Part shown: positions 54,405 to 64,000 of the stretch, piece by piece
Layout: each line of letters begins with the position of its first letter
How positions within the stretch are numbered: position 1 is the first letter of the stretch
Program-made: the position numbers and the translations under genes
Notes under the pieces: model-generated
What the model was told of the DNA's origin: nothing
The model's input: only the letters and a program-made list of their open reading frames with translations
Database searches by the model: none
NCBI RefSeq assembly: GCF_029784165.1
Contig: NC_073694.1
Span: forward strand, 29,164,506 to 29,228,505
Length of the DNA stretch: 64,000 bases
Source: Wyeomyia smithii
Lineage: Eukaryota > Arthropoda > Insecta > Diptera > Culicidae
Direction: 5' to 3'

Positions 54405-54866
54405 TACATTTGCCCCATCTATAAATCTATTTGCCCCATCTATAAAAAAGCGATCGGCTACAATGCAGCAACTACCGCGGCATTACGCTGATCAACGCTG
54501 CCTACAAAGTCCTCTCCCAGATCCTACTCCGCCGTCTATCTCCTTTAGCGAAAGAATTCGTAGGGCAGTATCAAGCGGGCTTCACACAAGCACGCGCAAC
54601 TACGGATCAAATTTTCACTCTCCGGCAGATCCTTCAGAAATGCCGGGAGTACAACGTGCCCACACATCATGTCTTCGTGGACTTCAAGGCAGCGTATGAT
54701 ACAGTCGATCGAGATCAGCTATGGCAAATAATGCACGACTACGGTTTTCCGGATAAACTTACACGACTTATCAAAGCTACCTTAGACCGAGTGATGTGTT
54801 ACGTGTGCGTGTCGGGGACACTCTCGAACCCCTTTGAAGCGCGCAGAGGGTTGAGACAAGGAGATT
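54405..54866 (+). mobile_element. RTE-clade reverse transcriptase fragment
   Basis: The plus strand reads CPIYKK, YRGITLINAAYKVLSQILLR, FVGQYQAGFTQARATTDQIF and ILQKCREYNVPTHHVFVDFK, then AAYDTVDRDQLWQIMHDYGF, SGTLSNPF and GLRQGD, through one frameshift. This matches the RTE copy at 34.3-36.95 kb (FVGDYHCGFRGG, LFIDF). It is cut off right after RQGD by the tail of element D, so D probably inserted here, although no continuation was found past D. Confidence 0.82.
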
Positions 54867-57497
54867 TGTATTTGTATTTGTATTAATTTAATTATATCAT
54901 CTGACCTTTTTGGTCTTAATGAAATTTGGGGGAGGGTGGGGAAAAGCCTATTTGGGAAATTCCTTGCGAAACACCCAAATGCGCGTAAAAACCCCACCAT
55001 CTTTTGATCTAGTATTTACATGCTTTAAATTAAGTCTAACATAAATACAACATACTATTATTACAGATGACGCATGAAACTACTTAACTTAGCTCTGACA
55101 GTAAATCGAACCTAATGCTAACAAATTATAATATTCGCTTAAGCCTATTTTTGAAAGTAACACTTGATACATTGAAGTCAAATGAGTCAAATACATTATT
55201 AAAGACGTCACATATCGCCCTGATGGGTTCATTTTGACCATATTCTGTACGATGAAATGAGAGGCGCAGAAAGTTTCGCATTCCTAAATTTCTATAGGGC
55301 ACATTTATGTTGATTTCAGAAAGGATGTTTGGAGCGTTAATTTCGCCAGTTAACAGTTTTCCTACAAATACGGCCCTGAATACGTCTCTTCTTTTTGCTA
55401 GTGTGTCAATGCCAAGTAAGCGACATCGACTGGCATAGGGCGGTAATTGGACAGGATCACGCCAAGGAAGCGATCTCAAAGCAAAACGAAGGAACTTGGC
55501 CTGAACTGATTCAATCCGGTTGGTCCAGATATCAGTGTAAGGACTCCATATAATGGCTGATGTTTCCTAAATAGATCGAACTAGTGAGACATATAGCTAT
55601 AGCAAGCAAAACGGGTCAGTAAACTCTTTGGCGATTCTCATCATGAAGCCGAGGTTTTTGCTCGCTTGTGCAATGATATGAGAATAGTGATGCTTGAAGG
55701 AAAGCTGTGAGTCAAGCAGTACGCCCAAATCTTTTATCACAGACACTCTCAAAAGAGTTTCTCCAGATATACTATAATTCCAAGGTAATGGCTCTAATTT
55801 TCGCGTGAATGAAATTACGGAGCATTTGGAAACACTTATTATCAGTAAATTACGGGTACACCAATTAGAGAATTCATCAAGGTACCGCTGCAATTCTTTG
55901 CAGTCCGCTGTGGAGCGAATGATGCGAAATGGTTTTAAATCATCAGCATAGATGAGTTTACTGCCAGGTGGGATGACGAAACAAATATCATTGAAAAAAA
56001 GGTTAAAAAGCAGTGGTCCGAGATTGCTTCCTTGAGGAATACCCGACAGGTTAACGAAGCTATCTGACTCTGTGTTGCCTAGTTTAATAAACAGTGTTCG
56101 GTCTACAAGGTACGATTTTAACCACTTAGTGAAGTGATGTGATGCACCAAGACGTTCAATTTTAGCCAACAGAATATTGTGATCAACACGGTCGAACGCT
56201 GCTTTCAGATCTGTATAGATGGTATCCACTTGCAGCTCCTTCTCTATGTTTTTTTTATACAATGCGCTGAAAACTCAAGTAAATTAGTCGTAGTCGATCT
56301 ACCTGGGTAAAAACCATGTTGGGCTGTCGACATATATGGCTTAAATTCACGAGATAAAACGTTGCCGACAAGAATTTCGAATAATTTCGACCCAGTCGAT
56401 AGCGAAGTTATTCCCCTGTAGTTCACTATATCGTGTTTGTTGCCTTATTTATAAACTGGAAACATAGCTGACTTCTTCCAGCAATCAGGAAATACCCCTA
56501 GTGATAGCGATTTATTAAAAAATATTCTTAGCGGAACACATAGCGCGATGGCACATCTTTTTAAAATAATAGCTGGAATACCGTCAGGCCCAGCCGAAGA
56601 ACAAGGTTTTAGTTTCTCTGTGGCCTTAAGAACATCCTCATCTGAGAAGCAAATATTACTAAGGTTTACAACGTTGTGAGGAACGTCGCGAAGGGCACTC
56701 TCTATTTGAGCTGTATTTGCAGAAGAGGAATTAAATATTCTCGAGAAATGTTTCCGAAATAAAGAACCAATACCATCAAGCGTGTCAACACTGTCATTTC
56801 CAAGAAACATGCTGGAAGGAAGCCCACTTTCTTTCCGCTTACTGTCTACAAATGACCAAAAGCGTTTTGGATTTCGTTTGAGCTATGATTGGGTACGTAG
56901 CACGTGTTGAACGTAGAGAAAGCGATTGTAAGTTTTGTAATGTCTACTCGCAGTGGTGAACGACAACTTAGTCATTGCGTTTCGTCGTCTGACGTAGTTA
57001 CGAAGTGCAGCTGCCCTTTGTCGTTTTGACTCTCGAAGCCGTCGATGGGACCATACAGGTTTCGGCCGTGGGTGAAACGACGGAACGAAGTTGGTGAATT
57101 GCTGTTTCATTGTGTGCGTGAATATCTCTACAACACTGTCTACGTCAGTTGCGCGGTTCAATAAATTTTCCCAGTTGATTGCGAGTAAAGCCCTTTGAAG
57201 TCCTTCGAAATCGCTTTTACTAAAGTTGAGTTGCCATATTTCAGACAATTCTTCAAAGCGAATCAGCTGAGGGCAGGCCAATGAGACATACAGCGGTGGA
57301 TGATGAGGGTCGATACCAACTAACGAGTCACATGCTTCGGCAACGGCACAGTTGAGTACGGATTCGTCATTGACGAATACGAGGTCAAGAGTCCGATTAC
57401 GCCCGTTTTATACTGCGCTTAATTGAGTCATGTTGAGCAAAGACATTCCGTCCAAAAGCGCAATATTTGCATCGTTCTGAAGCCAATCAAAGTTTTT
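54867..57497 (-). mobile_element. CR1-like retrotransposon D (5'-truncated in the endonuclease)
   Basis: About 2.6 kb on the minus strand, ending in (TACAAA)n at 54867-54886, preceded by a perfect GACC-5-GGTC stem-loop at 54903-54915. It includes the endonuclease C-terminus, linker, RT and C-terminal domain. It belongs to the same family as element B (near-identical YTDLKAAFDRVDHNILLAK). The 5' edge, near 57497, falls inside the endonuclease. Confidence 0.87.
55126..57490 (-). pseudogene. ORF2 of element D (endonuclease C-terminus, RT, C-terminal domain)
   Basis: The endonuclease end reads NFDWLQNDANIALLDG, RTLDLVFVNDESVLNC and GIDPHHPPLYVSL (about 57,490-57,290, one TAA). The linker frame (57281-56883) has DFEGLQRALLAINWENLL. 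RT blocks: EKLKPCSSAGPDGIPAII and FPDCWKKSAMFPVYK (56810-56445), MNYRGITSLSTGSKLFEILV and QHGFYPGRSTTTNLLEF (56426-56244), then YTDLKAAFDRVDHN, SGIPQGSNLGPLLFNLFF, LIYADDLKPF and VIKDLGVLLDSQLSF (56262-55597). LPWRDPVQLPPYASRCRLL lies in 55479-55126. Four or more frame breaks inactivate it, although the YADD catalytic pair is intact. Parallel to element B, but longer at the 5' end. Confidence 0.87.
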
Positions 57498-58217
57498 TTT
57501 CATCACTAGCGGATCACTTTTCATATTAATCACTAAACAAAATCACTCACTACACTAAGAATACTTTAATCTTTGAAAGGTTCACCTCAAATTCCTTGAA
57601 ACAAGCTTGAATTAGAAGCAATATACGAGATGAATTTCTAAAATTCCTAAATTTCAACTGTATGTATTTTCATCTGTTTTCATTGCGTTGAAGAAAATCA
57701 AAAAATGCCAAATCAGTTTCTGTTATTACGAAAAAATCATACTAAAAATGTTGAATTATTCCGACATAATTGACATTAATCGACAGCACTGCAGTGGTTA
57801 CCTAGGTTACCAAATTTGCACGTAAACAACTACAGCGGATATCTAGGTAACCTACCACGACGGGCTGCGGCTACGTTCATTCATGATTAACAGTGTGATG
57901 AATATGGGGGCGTCGTGAGATGAACAATTGAGCAGTGATTAAGAGTTTTAAGATGGATATGGAAGCGTTGTGAAAAATGGTTTGGTTTACAAAATTGAGG
58001 ATAAATCAGGATAATTCTAATTTTACTAAACATACAATGCTGAACGATTCCATAAGAGCACGTAAGCATGAGATCAATGAGAAATGAGAATGAAGAAGAT
58101 GAGATGAATAATGAAGCAGTTCCCCTATGACATTTTTTGTATGCCTGAAGGGCATTGGGACTAAAAGAGCCACTGCGACCATCATATTGATTATCTTTTG
58201 TGGCAGCTCCTGATTGC
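57498..58217. other. AT-rich stretch and probable 3' UTR of element E
   Basis: Near 57800-57855, ggttacctaggttacc and atctaggtaacctacc form short inverted words. From about 57900 rightward, the sequence is probably the 3' untranslated part of the LOA-like element on the minus strand. No tail could be located. Confidence 0.35.
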
Positions 58218-59480
58218 TTAATGGAGTAGGGTTGGTTGTAGTAATGCTGTGCCCCAATTTGGTATCACATAATCAAATAAACTAACGACCTTTTTGGAAT
58301 TAGAATTCCATACCTGGTATGGAGTTAAAAGGTAACGTTCGAAAAAGCAGTACCTTGCAAATGCAAGGGCTTCACAATGACAAAGCAGGTGAGTGGACAT
58401 TTCAACTGCAAGGTTGCAGAAGCGAAAGTTATCACATTCGATAATTCCGATGTTTTTCAGGTGATAAAGAGCAGGACAGTGTCCGGTAATAACTCCCGTG
58501 TAGAGACGTAGCTCACCACGCTTGAGACCGAGAAGCCTCTTGGTTATAGCAGGGTTTGGAGAAATAAACTGTTTAACTTGACTGCAACCCTGTGTATTGT
58601 TCCATTGGTTAGCTATTTCTAGCGTTTCCCATGATTTACGTTCGCGCTTGACGGTGGATTTGGAGGTGCCCAGAAATGGCTGCTGTACTGATTCTTGTTT
58701 AGCGAGGTAGTCAACGTTTTCATTGCCCTCGATACCACAGTGTCCCGGTACCCAGTATAGTAGAGCAATCACAAACTAATTTGATCGCGCATTTGGCGGA
58801 CCTAAAGGTCAATAGTGCAGCTTGGCTACCCGAGAAGATGCCGGTTTTCGCATGCCTGTAAATACGTTTAACCCTTTATAAGGCAGTGGCAACTATATTG
58901 CCACCAACAACTTTCGTTTGTTTTCTGCTTCATAATTATGAGCTATGATCAGTGCTCAGAAATAAACAATAAAATTTAATCACATATTTTTAGCATCGGC
59001 CCGTTAAAGGGGACATATCTTGGCGCAGGCAAATATGACATATAGCAAAGCAAAGCCTTGGTGCTACGTTACGATTCGGAACTTGACCTTCTGTTTATTT
59101 ATACACAGACTTCGCAGCCGACTGTTTAATGTACAGGACAATTGCGGGGCTAGCGCTACGATCCTACGGACACTAAAAGTTACTCCCGAGCCGAAACTCG
59201 AACCTACGACGACTGGCTTGTTAGGCCAGCATCGTACTTCGAGACCATCTGGGAGATGACATATACATCTGCTTAAAAAACGGTGGACCATACGCCCATT
59301 GGAATAGTTTCCTTAACATCGGGCCCGTAGACTTCGGAGCCAGTGTAGGATCCTATTTTTGATACATCGGTATAGAAACAGATGATGCCTGAAGGAAGTG
59401 CAAGACCATCCCTACTCCACAAGTGGCAATTGGTTTCGATGAAGCGCCATGCAGTCTGATAGTGTGGTAACTGAAGGTGT
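58218..59480 (-). pseudogene. RNase H and C-terminal domain of LOA-like ORF2
   Basis: Before the SINE, the frame reads CFYTDVSKIGSYTGSEVYGP (D of the first catalytic motif) and IPMGVWSTVF. After the SINE it resumes with VIFACAKICPL. The C-terminal frame 58772-58218 has LLYWVPGHCGIEGNENVDYL (His and final Asp of RNase H), LGLKRGELRLYTGVITGHC and FCNLAVEMSTHLLCHCEALA. The protein in life degrades RNA in the element's RNA-DNA hybrid. The SINE insertion and a stop in place of Gln at F-stop-ADV break this copy. Confidence 0.78.
59045..59255 (-). mobile_element. tRNA-headed SINE, family S1, copy 2
   Basis: Ten-bp direct repeats ATGACATATA at 59035-59044 and 59256-59265 bracket 211 bp. On the minus strand the head contains CTGGCCTAACAAGCCAG (anticodon AAC) and GGTTCGAGTT, with a B box one base from consensus. 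The 3' end is GCTTTGCTTTGC. The body aligns along its length with 47001-47216 (e.g. GGCTGCGAAGTCTGTGTATA in both). It sits inside the RNase H coding region of element E. Confidence 0.93.
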
Positions 59481-61209
59481 CAGTGGTCACCTTCGAATAT
59501 TGTTTTATTTCGTTGAAGCCTTAGTGCACCAAGCTCCGCTTGTTACTTAACATTAAGATGTAGAGGTAATAAGCAGAGCATGGCCTCCAAAGCTTCCGTG
59601 GATGTAGTGCGCATGGCGCTGGGACCGGAGAGACAGGCCAGTCGCTGAACTTTGTTAAGCTTTGCTTGGGCTGTTACTTCATTCACCTTTGACCACCACA
59701 TGAGAGCGTGATTCTTGGTCGTGCAATAGTTATGTAGGACCAAAGAGCCAATTGTGGTTTCAACCACCAGGTTTTACTGAATAGTGTGCTGAAGGCCCAA
59801 ATGGCCGTTGCGGCTTTTTTGACTACGTAGTCAATTTGAGCCGTCCAATTCAGCTCCAGAATATTCCCCTGGAGTTTCTCTTCTTCACAGAAGTTCAAAA
59901 AGAACCCATTCAGTCAAGGAGGAAACAGGGCATGTTTCCTCCGTTTGGTGAAGGGGACAGTAACGGGATTTATGTTCAGCCCCACCTGAAGGTATCAATC
60001 CAGGATAAGGTCTATTGCCGTCTGAGAGCGGTTCGACATTGTGGCGCCACATTTTTCGCGAATTATGAGGACAATATCATCGGCATAGCCAACGATCTCA
60101 TAGCCAAGCTGGGTTAGCTTGTTCAATGACGCATCGACCTCCAGGGACCTTCGCTATGACCGTAATTCTCTGCTCGAGAGCATGTTCTGAATCCAGTTCA
60201 TTGTAGTGTTGTCAACTCTTGTATTCAGAGAAGCTTTATTGATTTAAGCATAAGATGTATTGTCAAAAGCACCTTCAATATCAAGAAATGCGCGTAGTGC
60301 CGATCTTGATACTTCAGTGACTTTTCGATAAGTGTAACTATGCCATGAAGAGCAGTTTCCGTTGATTTACCTGGTTGGTAAGCGTGCTGATCTTTAGGGG
60401 TGAGTTCTTGATGAACTCATTGCGTATATAGTTATCTGCAATTCTCTCCATCAACTTCAGGAGTGTAGATGTGAGGCTTATAGGCCTGAAGGTTTTAGGT
60501 AAAGTTTTGTCTTTTTTCCCTACCTTTGTTATGAAGATCACCTTGACTTTCCGCCAGCTGTCTGGGATATATCCCAGAGTGAAACTTGCACGAAACAGAT
60601 GGTTGTACTGATTTTTGTAAAATGATGAGTAGAATGCCATATGGTCCAAGAGACTTCATAGGTTCAAGGGAGCTTAATACACAATTGATGGAAGCCTCCC
60701 TGTACAGCTTTCGAGAGAGCAGAATCGAGTCGTTGGGCGCTGTACGCCTTGTCCTCGGACGCTGCTGCTCCGGTGTCTACTGTTCGTTTATGCAAGTTGA
60801 CCCAGGGAAGTGCGTGTTCATAAAAACCTGCAGTGATTCCCTAGGTTGGACGGTAAGACTGCCGTCCTTTCTTTTCAACTACCCTAGACCATTGGTGTGG
60901 TCCACTCGCTTCCATCGCTTTCTGGAGTCGCGAGGCTTCGGACAACGTTTGAATGCCCTCGCTGAACTTGATCCTACAAATTCTTTTTGCCTTGCGTAAC
61001 TCAGCGTTGTATTTAGTGAGCGACGTCATCCCAATTGGATATGACATTCCTTCCCAGACCATTCTGGAAGCCCGACGGTTGAAAGCCATTCGAAATGTGT
61101 TGGATTTATACAGACGGTTTGAATAGTATTTTACTACAAAGGTCACGGTCCGGGCTAGGATGAAGGATTTATTGCCTATGAATGTTATTTGACCTCTGGA
61201 AACTATTCA

Positions 61210-61655
61210 TATAAAATAAAACGAGCTTGCTCCATAGAACTTCTTGACCATATAGCTGAAGCTCGATTTGGATGGAAGAATCTGAACAGGAGCTTTAGAT
61301 ACAGGAAAATTGATATAAGTCTTATTTCTTGACCTGAAGAAAGCGTTCGATACCATTGATTATCAAATCTAATTTCAGAAACTGGAGTACTACGGAATTA
61401 AAGATATTGCCTATCGATGTGATGGGTAGTTATCTCTCTGACCAGACGCAATAGGTGGAAATCAATGGAGTTAAAAGCAAATTGTGTTGCTTATCTGTTG
61501 GTGTTCCACAGGTAAGCAATTTAGACCCATTACTGTTTCTAATCTTCATAAACGACATAGCCAAAATAAGGTTGCATAGAAATGTATGATGTATAGTGTA
61601 GGAAGATATGGGATTTACGTTATTTTGAGCATTCCGCTCTACACCTGCTAGAAGC
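61210..61655 (+). mobile_element. L2-like non-LTR reverse transcriptase relic
   Basis: The plus strand reads FLDLKKAFDTIDYQI, LEYYGIKDIAY, MGSYLSDQTQ-stop-VEINGVKSK, LSVGVPQVSNLDPLLFLIFI and NDIAKI through frame changes. This is the RT region from block 3 to block 4 of L2/CR1-like elements (D..KAFDT.D....L.KL...G, SVGVPQGS.LGPLLFL.(Y/F)INDI). Orientation is opposite to element E. Downstream RT, including the (Y/F)ADD box, is not visible before the foldback element at 61704. Confidence 0.7.
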
Positions 61656-61703
61656 TATCCTCTACTAGTGAGTTCAATTGAGATCCTTCTAGGCAAAGCC
61701 CAA

Positions 61704-63274
61704 GTAGGGGTAAGCGGGGTAAGACCGCCCCCTTAAGCAATTCTGTTTATAGAAAAAAAAGTTGCGGCTGCAATTTCATTTTTTCTTCGCTTAGAAGTTC
61801 TTCTATTCAATACCCGCATTTAAAAAATAAGAACTGAAATATTTTTGTTTATTTTCTAGCTTTTTTTTAAATTTTAAAAATTCATTAAAAAGGTGCAGAT
61901 CTTTTTCATGCGGGGTAAGCCCGCCCACCAGCGGGGTAAGATCGCCCACCATTTTTTGAGGATAAACAATATTTTTAGGGCCGAAACGGTTGATTCTATC
62001 GGTATAGTGTCTCTGACAAAGTTGTAGATTTTTGTAGTTGTAGTATTTTTTTTTCTTTTTAAATGAAATATACACTGTGAAAAATCTGAAAAAAAAATTT
62101 TTTTTTCTAGTTTTAACTTATTTTGTTTCCTGATTATTCAAGTTCAAATCAATGTTTTGGTAACTTTGGTTTTCAAAATGAATAGATTTTTCAGAATTGG
62201 GGTTTTTAAAGATATTGAATTCATAATATACCTATCTTAAAGCTAAAAATTAAAACTCATTAAACCTATCTGTATGATTCTTTTGAAGACTTTTTATGTA
62301 TAGAAAAATACTAATAATTATTATTTTTATACACCAAATAAACCGTAAAAAAAATTCTTCACAAAAATTGAGCTATTAATATTTCTATTACTCCATGATC
62401 CAACAACCATAAAATTTTAGCTTACCTTTTGTAGATTTTACAGGCAAAAACATGTTTTTTTCAAAAAAATTTGAAAATAAAATATGTTTTTAATTCTTTT
62501 CCTATATTTTTTCTTTAAATTTTTTTAGAGTGTGTACTTTTTTCGAAAGGTAAAAAACTACTATTTTCAATTCTGCCGGAGACGTCATACCTATCAAACA
62601 CACCGTCCTGGCTCTAAAATTATTTTGGTTCACACCATTTCCACACAGGTTTACTTTTTTCAAAAATAAGTCTTGTTAAAATATATTACTAGAATTAAGC
62701 TTTTCTAGTTTAGCTTTTCTACCAAATCGAAAATGGTCGATTAACATCGATGTCTTATGTTGCTTGAAGTTGCTTTACTGATCCTGTAAATATTCCCTTT
62801 GTAGTGTCGAGGTATTTGGGTCTTGAAGTAAAACAACAAGCAGTTGTATACGTGGCGGTTTTACCCCTTGTATAGTGGGCGACTTTACCCCCAGTGGAAC
62901 ATTTTCATATTTGACCGAAAAAGTAGTCAAAATTACAAGATTACACACGGCCTTCGATATTTCCGAAAGAAGATAGATTCAGGCAAGCGATTAAACGTAT
63001 ATTCACGAACAAAACAATAGATTTTTAGACTGAAAAACCTCAAGTCCCGTTGCCGCAAAACAATAGCGCATTGACTGGTTGCCAGCTAAAAGGTTGTTTT
63101 TGATTATTTCTGCGACCGTTCGTGCACTATCAAAAAAGAAAGGGGTGCAAAATGTTATATAATTATACTGTAATAGACACGTTAAAGAAACTTTTCAATT
63201 ATTTTATAACTAGGTAGTAAAACTACGGTGGGCGGTCTTACCCCGCAGGGCGGTCTTACCCTGTTTACCCCTAC
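61704..63274. mobile_element. 1.57-kb foldback DNA element, GGGGTAAGACCGCCC ends
   Basis: The 27-bp ends (61704-61730 and 63248-63274) are inverted and match at 25 positions. Related subterminal words point inward: GCGGGGTAAGCCCGCCCACC and GCGGGGTAAGATCGCCCACC at 61911-61950 on the left, and GGCGGTTTTACCCC and GGGCGACTTTACCCCC at 62855-62900 plus GGTGGGCGGTCTTACCCC at 63228-63245 on the right. A TA flanks both sides if the ends begin at GGGGTAAG. No transposase is encoded (longest frame about 90 codons). The GC-rich ends contrast with the very AT-rich core. Confidence 0.85.
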
Positions 63275-63436
63275 TACATTTCTTCCATGTACCATGGGGT
63301 ACATTCCAAGCCACAAGTGCAAGTGATCTCCAAGAAATACTTTTTGTATCCTACGCTAAACTTGTACAATGAAACTGATTGATGTACTATATTGCCAGCA
63401 TAAGCGAGGAAGTTGCAATGCGTAACACAAATGTAT

Positions 63437-63486
63437 AATATGATTCAACTAAGATTCCAACCCAGAACCACCCGCTTGTCACACAT
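63437..63486 (-). mobile_element. relic of the S2 SINE tRNA head
   Basis: atgattcaactaagattcca then acccagaaccacccgcttgt is a decayed match to the S2 head (plus sense tgattctactaagattcga, acccacgaccactcgctta, copies at 12310-12350 and 47245-47285). Only the B-box half is recognisable. Confidence 0.5.
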
Positions 63487-64000
63487 ATCAAGAAATCCAA
63501 TTTTAAAATTAACCCCCTTTAATATACAGGACCAGCGGCGCTTGTTGTACTTAGCATATACTGCCAACGTTTGTGCGATACGAGGCTGTTTTGTTCTTTC
63601 AGCCGCATACAGCTGCATGTGATAATAGCCAGCTTTCGCACCGAGGAGGCGTGACAATTAAACTTTTCTGCAGCAAATAAAGTTTCCTATGAGCGCCAAA
63701 CACATCTGTATGGGTCAGCAAAAAGTTGGTAAATTTTGCACAATACGAATGGGCTTTTACATATATTTTCTGTTAGCACCGCTTGGTTGTAGCAACTTTC
63801 GATTCAGCACGATGATTACAGTTGGAAATGTTGTATGCTTCAGGAAGAAAAAACCGAATAAAAAAGAAATAGACAAAAATGATAACATATTAATTCATTT
63901 AAATGTAATATCGTTCTTGATTGTTATAGAAGAAGTGTAAAAATTAACGTTAGTACCTACATTTTTGCTGATTTTTCAAATACATCATGGGTCATTATTT
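63487..64000. other. window end, no supported gene
   Basis: Overlapping open frames at 63413-63657 lack motifs, and 63689-63940 is AT-rich without domain signatures. It is truncated by the window edge. Confidence 0.3.

Larger units (their letters stand above)
58218..61150 (-). mobile_element. LOA-like non-LTR retrotransposon E (decayed)
   Basis: Minus-strand pieces in order: pre-RT linker (61146-60841, AELRKAKRICRIKFSEGIQ), RT start (60649-60338, YIPDSWRKVKVIFITKVGKK, FRPISLTSTLLKLMERI), RT thumb (59898-59543, NWTAQIDYVVKKAATAIWAF, KVNEVTAQAKLNKVQRLACL), RNase H (about 59480-58700), and a C-terminal Cys/His block (58772-58218). RNase H after RT and the CR.C...E...HLLC.C end fit the LOA/I superclade (Lian-type in Aedes, from memory). 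RT catalytic box not seen intact. Interrupted by an S1 SINE at 59045-59255. Confidence 0.8.

Overview
The window looks like AT-rich nuclear DNA from an insect, most likely a culicine (Aedes-like) mosquito. Three things point there: very short introns (53 and 66 bp) in the two host genes that can be seen; a wide mix of non-LTR retrotransposon clades (CR1-like, RTE, LOA-like, I-like, L2-like) alongside Ty1/copia and BEL/Pao relics; and many short inverted-repeat and tRNA-headed elements of the kind abundant in mosquitoes. The species call is inference, because no search could be run. No bacterial operons, CRISPR arrays or rRNA genes were seen.

Host genes are sparse. At 1.40-2.25 kb on the plus strand is a two-exon secreted lipase-like gene whose nucleophile motif reads GHGLGGH instead of GHSLGGH. 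It stops before the region that should hold the catalytic histidine. At 3.06-3.53 kb on the minus strand are two well-spliced exons of an unidentified acidic protein. GC-richer blocks at 18.0-18.7 and 28.2-28.7 kb could be promoter or 5' UTR sequence, possibly distal exons of that minus-strand gene, but this is speculative.

The rest is layered mobile DNA. 8.66-14.3 kb is a stack: an old minus-strand CR1-like element (A) interrupted by a 2.4-kb satellite-bearing element, a tRNA-headed SINE with an 18-bp target duplication, and a second CR1-like element (B) with a 10-bp duplication. 14.3-28 kb is gene-poor DNA with a degenerate GAATCATTT-type repeat in two opposite orientations, a roughly 320-bp tandem repeat split by a MITE, and two striking hairpins. 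30.1-34.3 kb is a decayed copia element on the minus strand, split by a young I-like insertion with an intact RNase H and a perfect 13-bp duplication. 34.3-36.95 kb is an RTE element. 37.27-41.2 kb is a nearly complete CR1-like element (C) with a PHD-finger ORF1 and an endonuclease-RT ORF2, each only lightly damaged. A BEL/Pao integrase relic follows at 41.4 kb.

43-50 kb holds MITEs (two copies of a 430-bp family, one 541-bp element rich in TGACGTT), a 244-bp (TA)n tract, and a SINE nested inside another SINE. 50.5-50.8 kb is an 8-bp minisatellite. 54.4-61.2 kb carries an RTE fragment, a third CR1-like copy (D) of the same family as B, and a decayed LOA-like element (E) with a SINE in its RNase H region. 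61.7-63.3 kb is a 1.57-kb non-coding foldback transposon. Most coding-looking sequence is therefore retrotransposon ORF2. The window is most useful as a record of nested insertions whose order can be read from target duplications.
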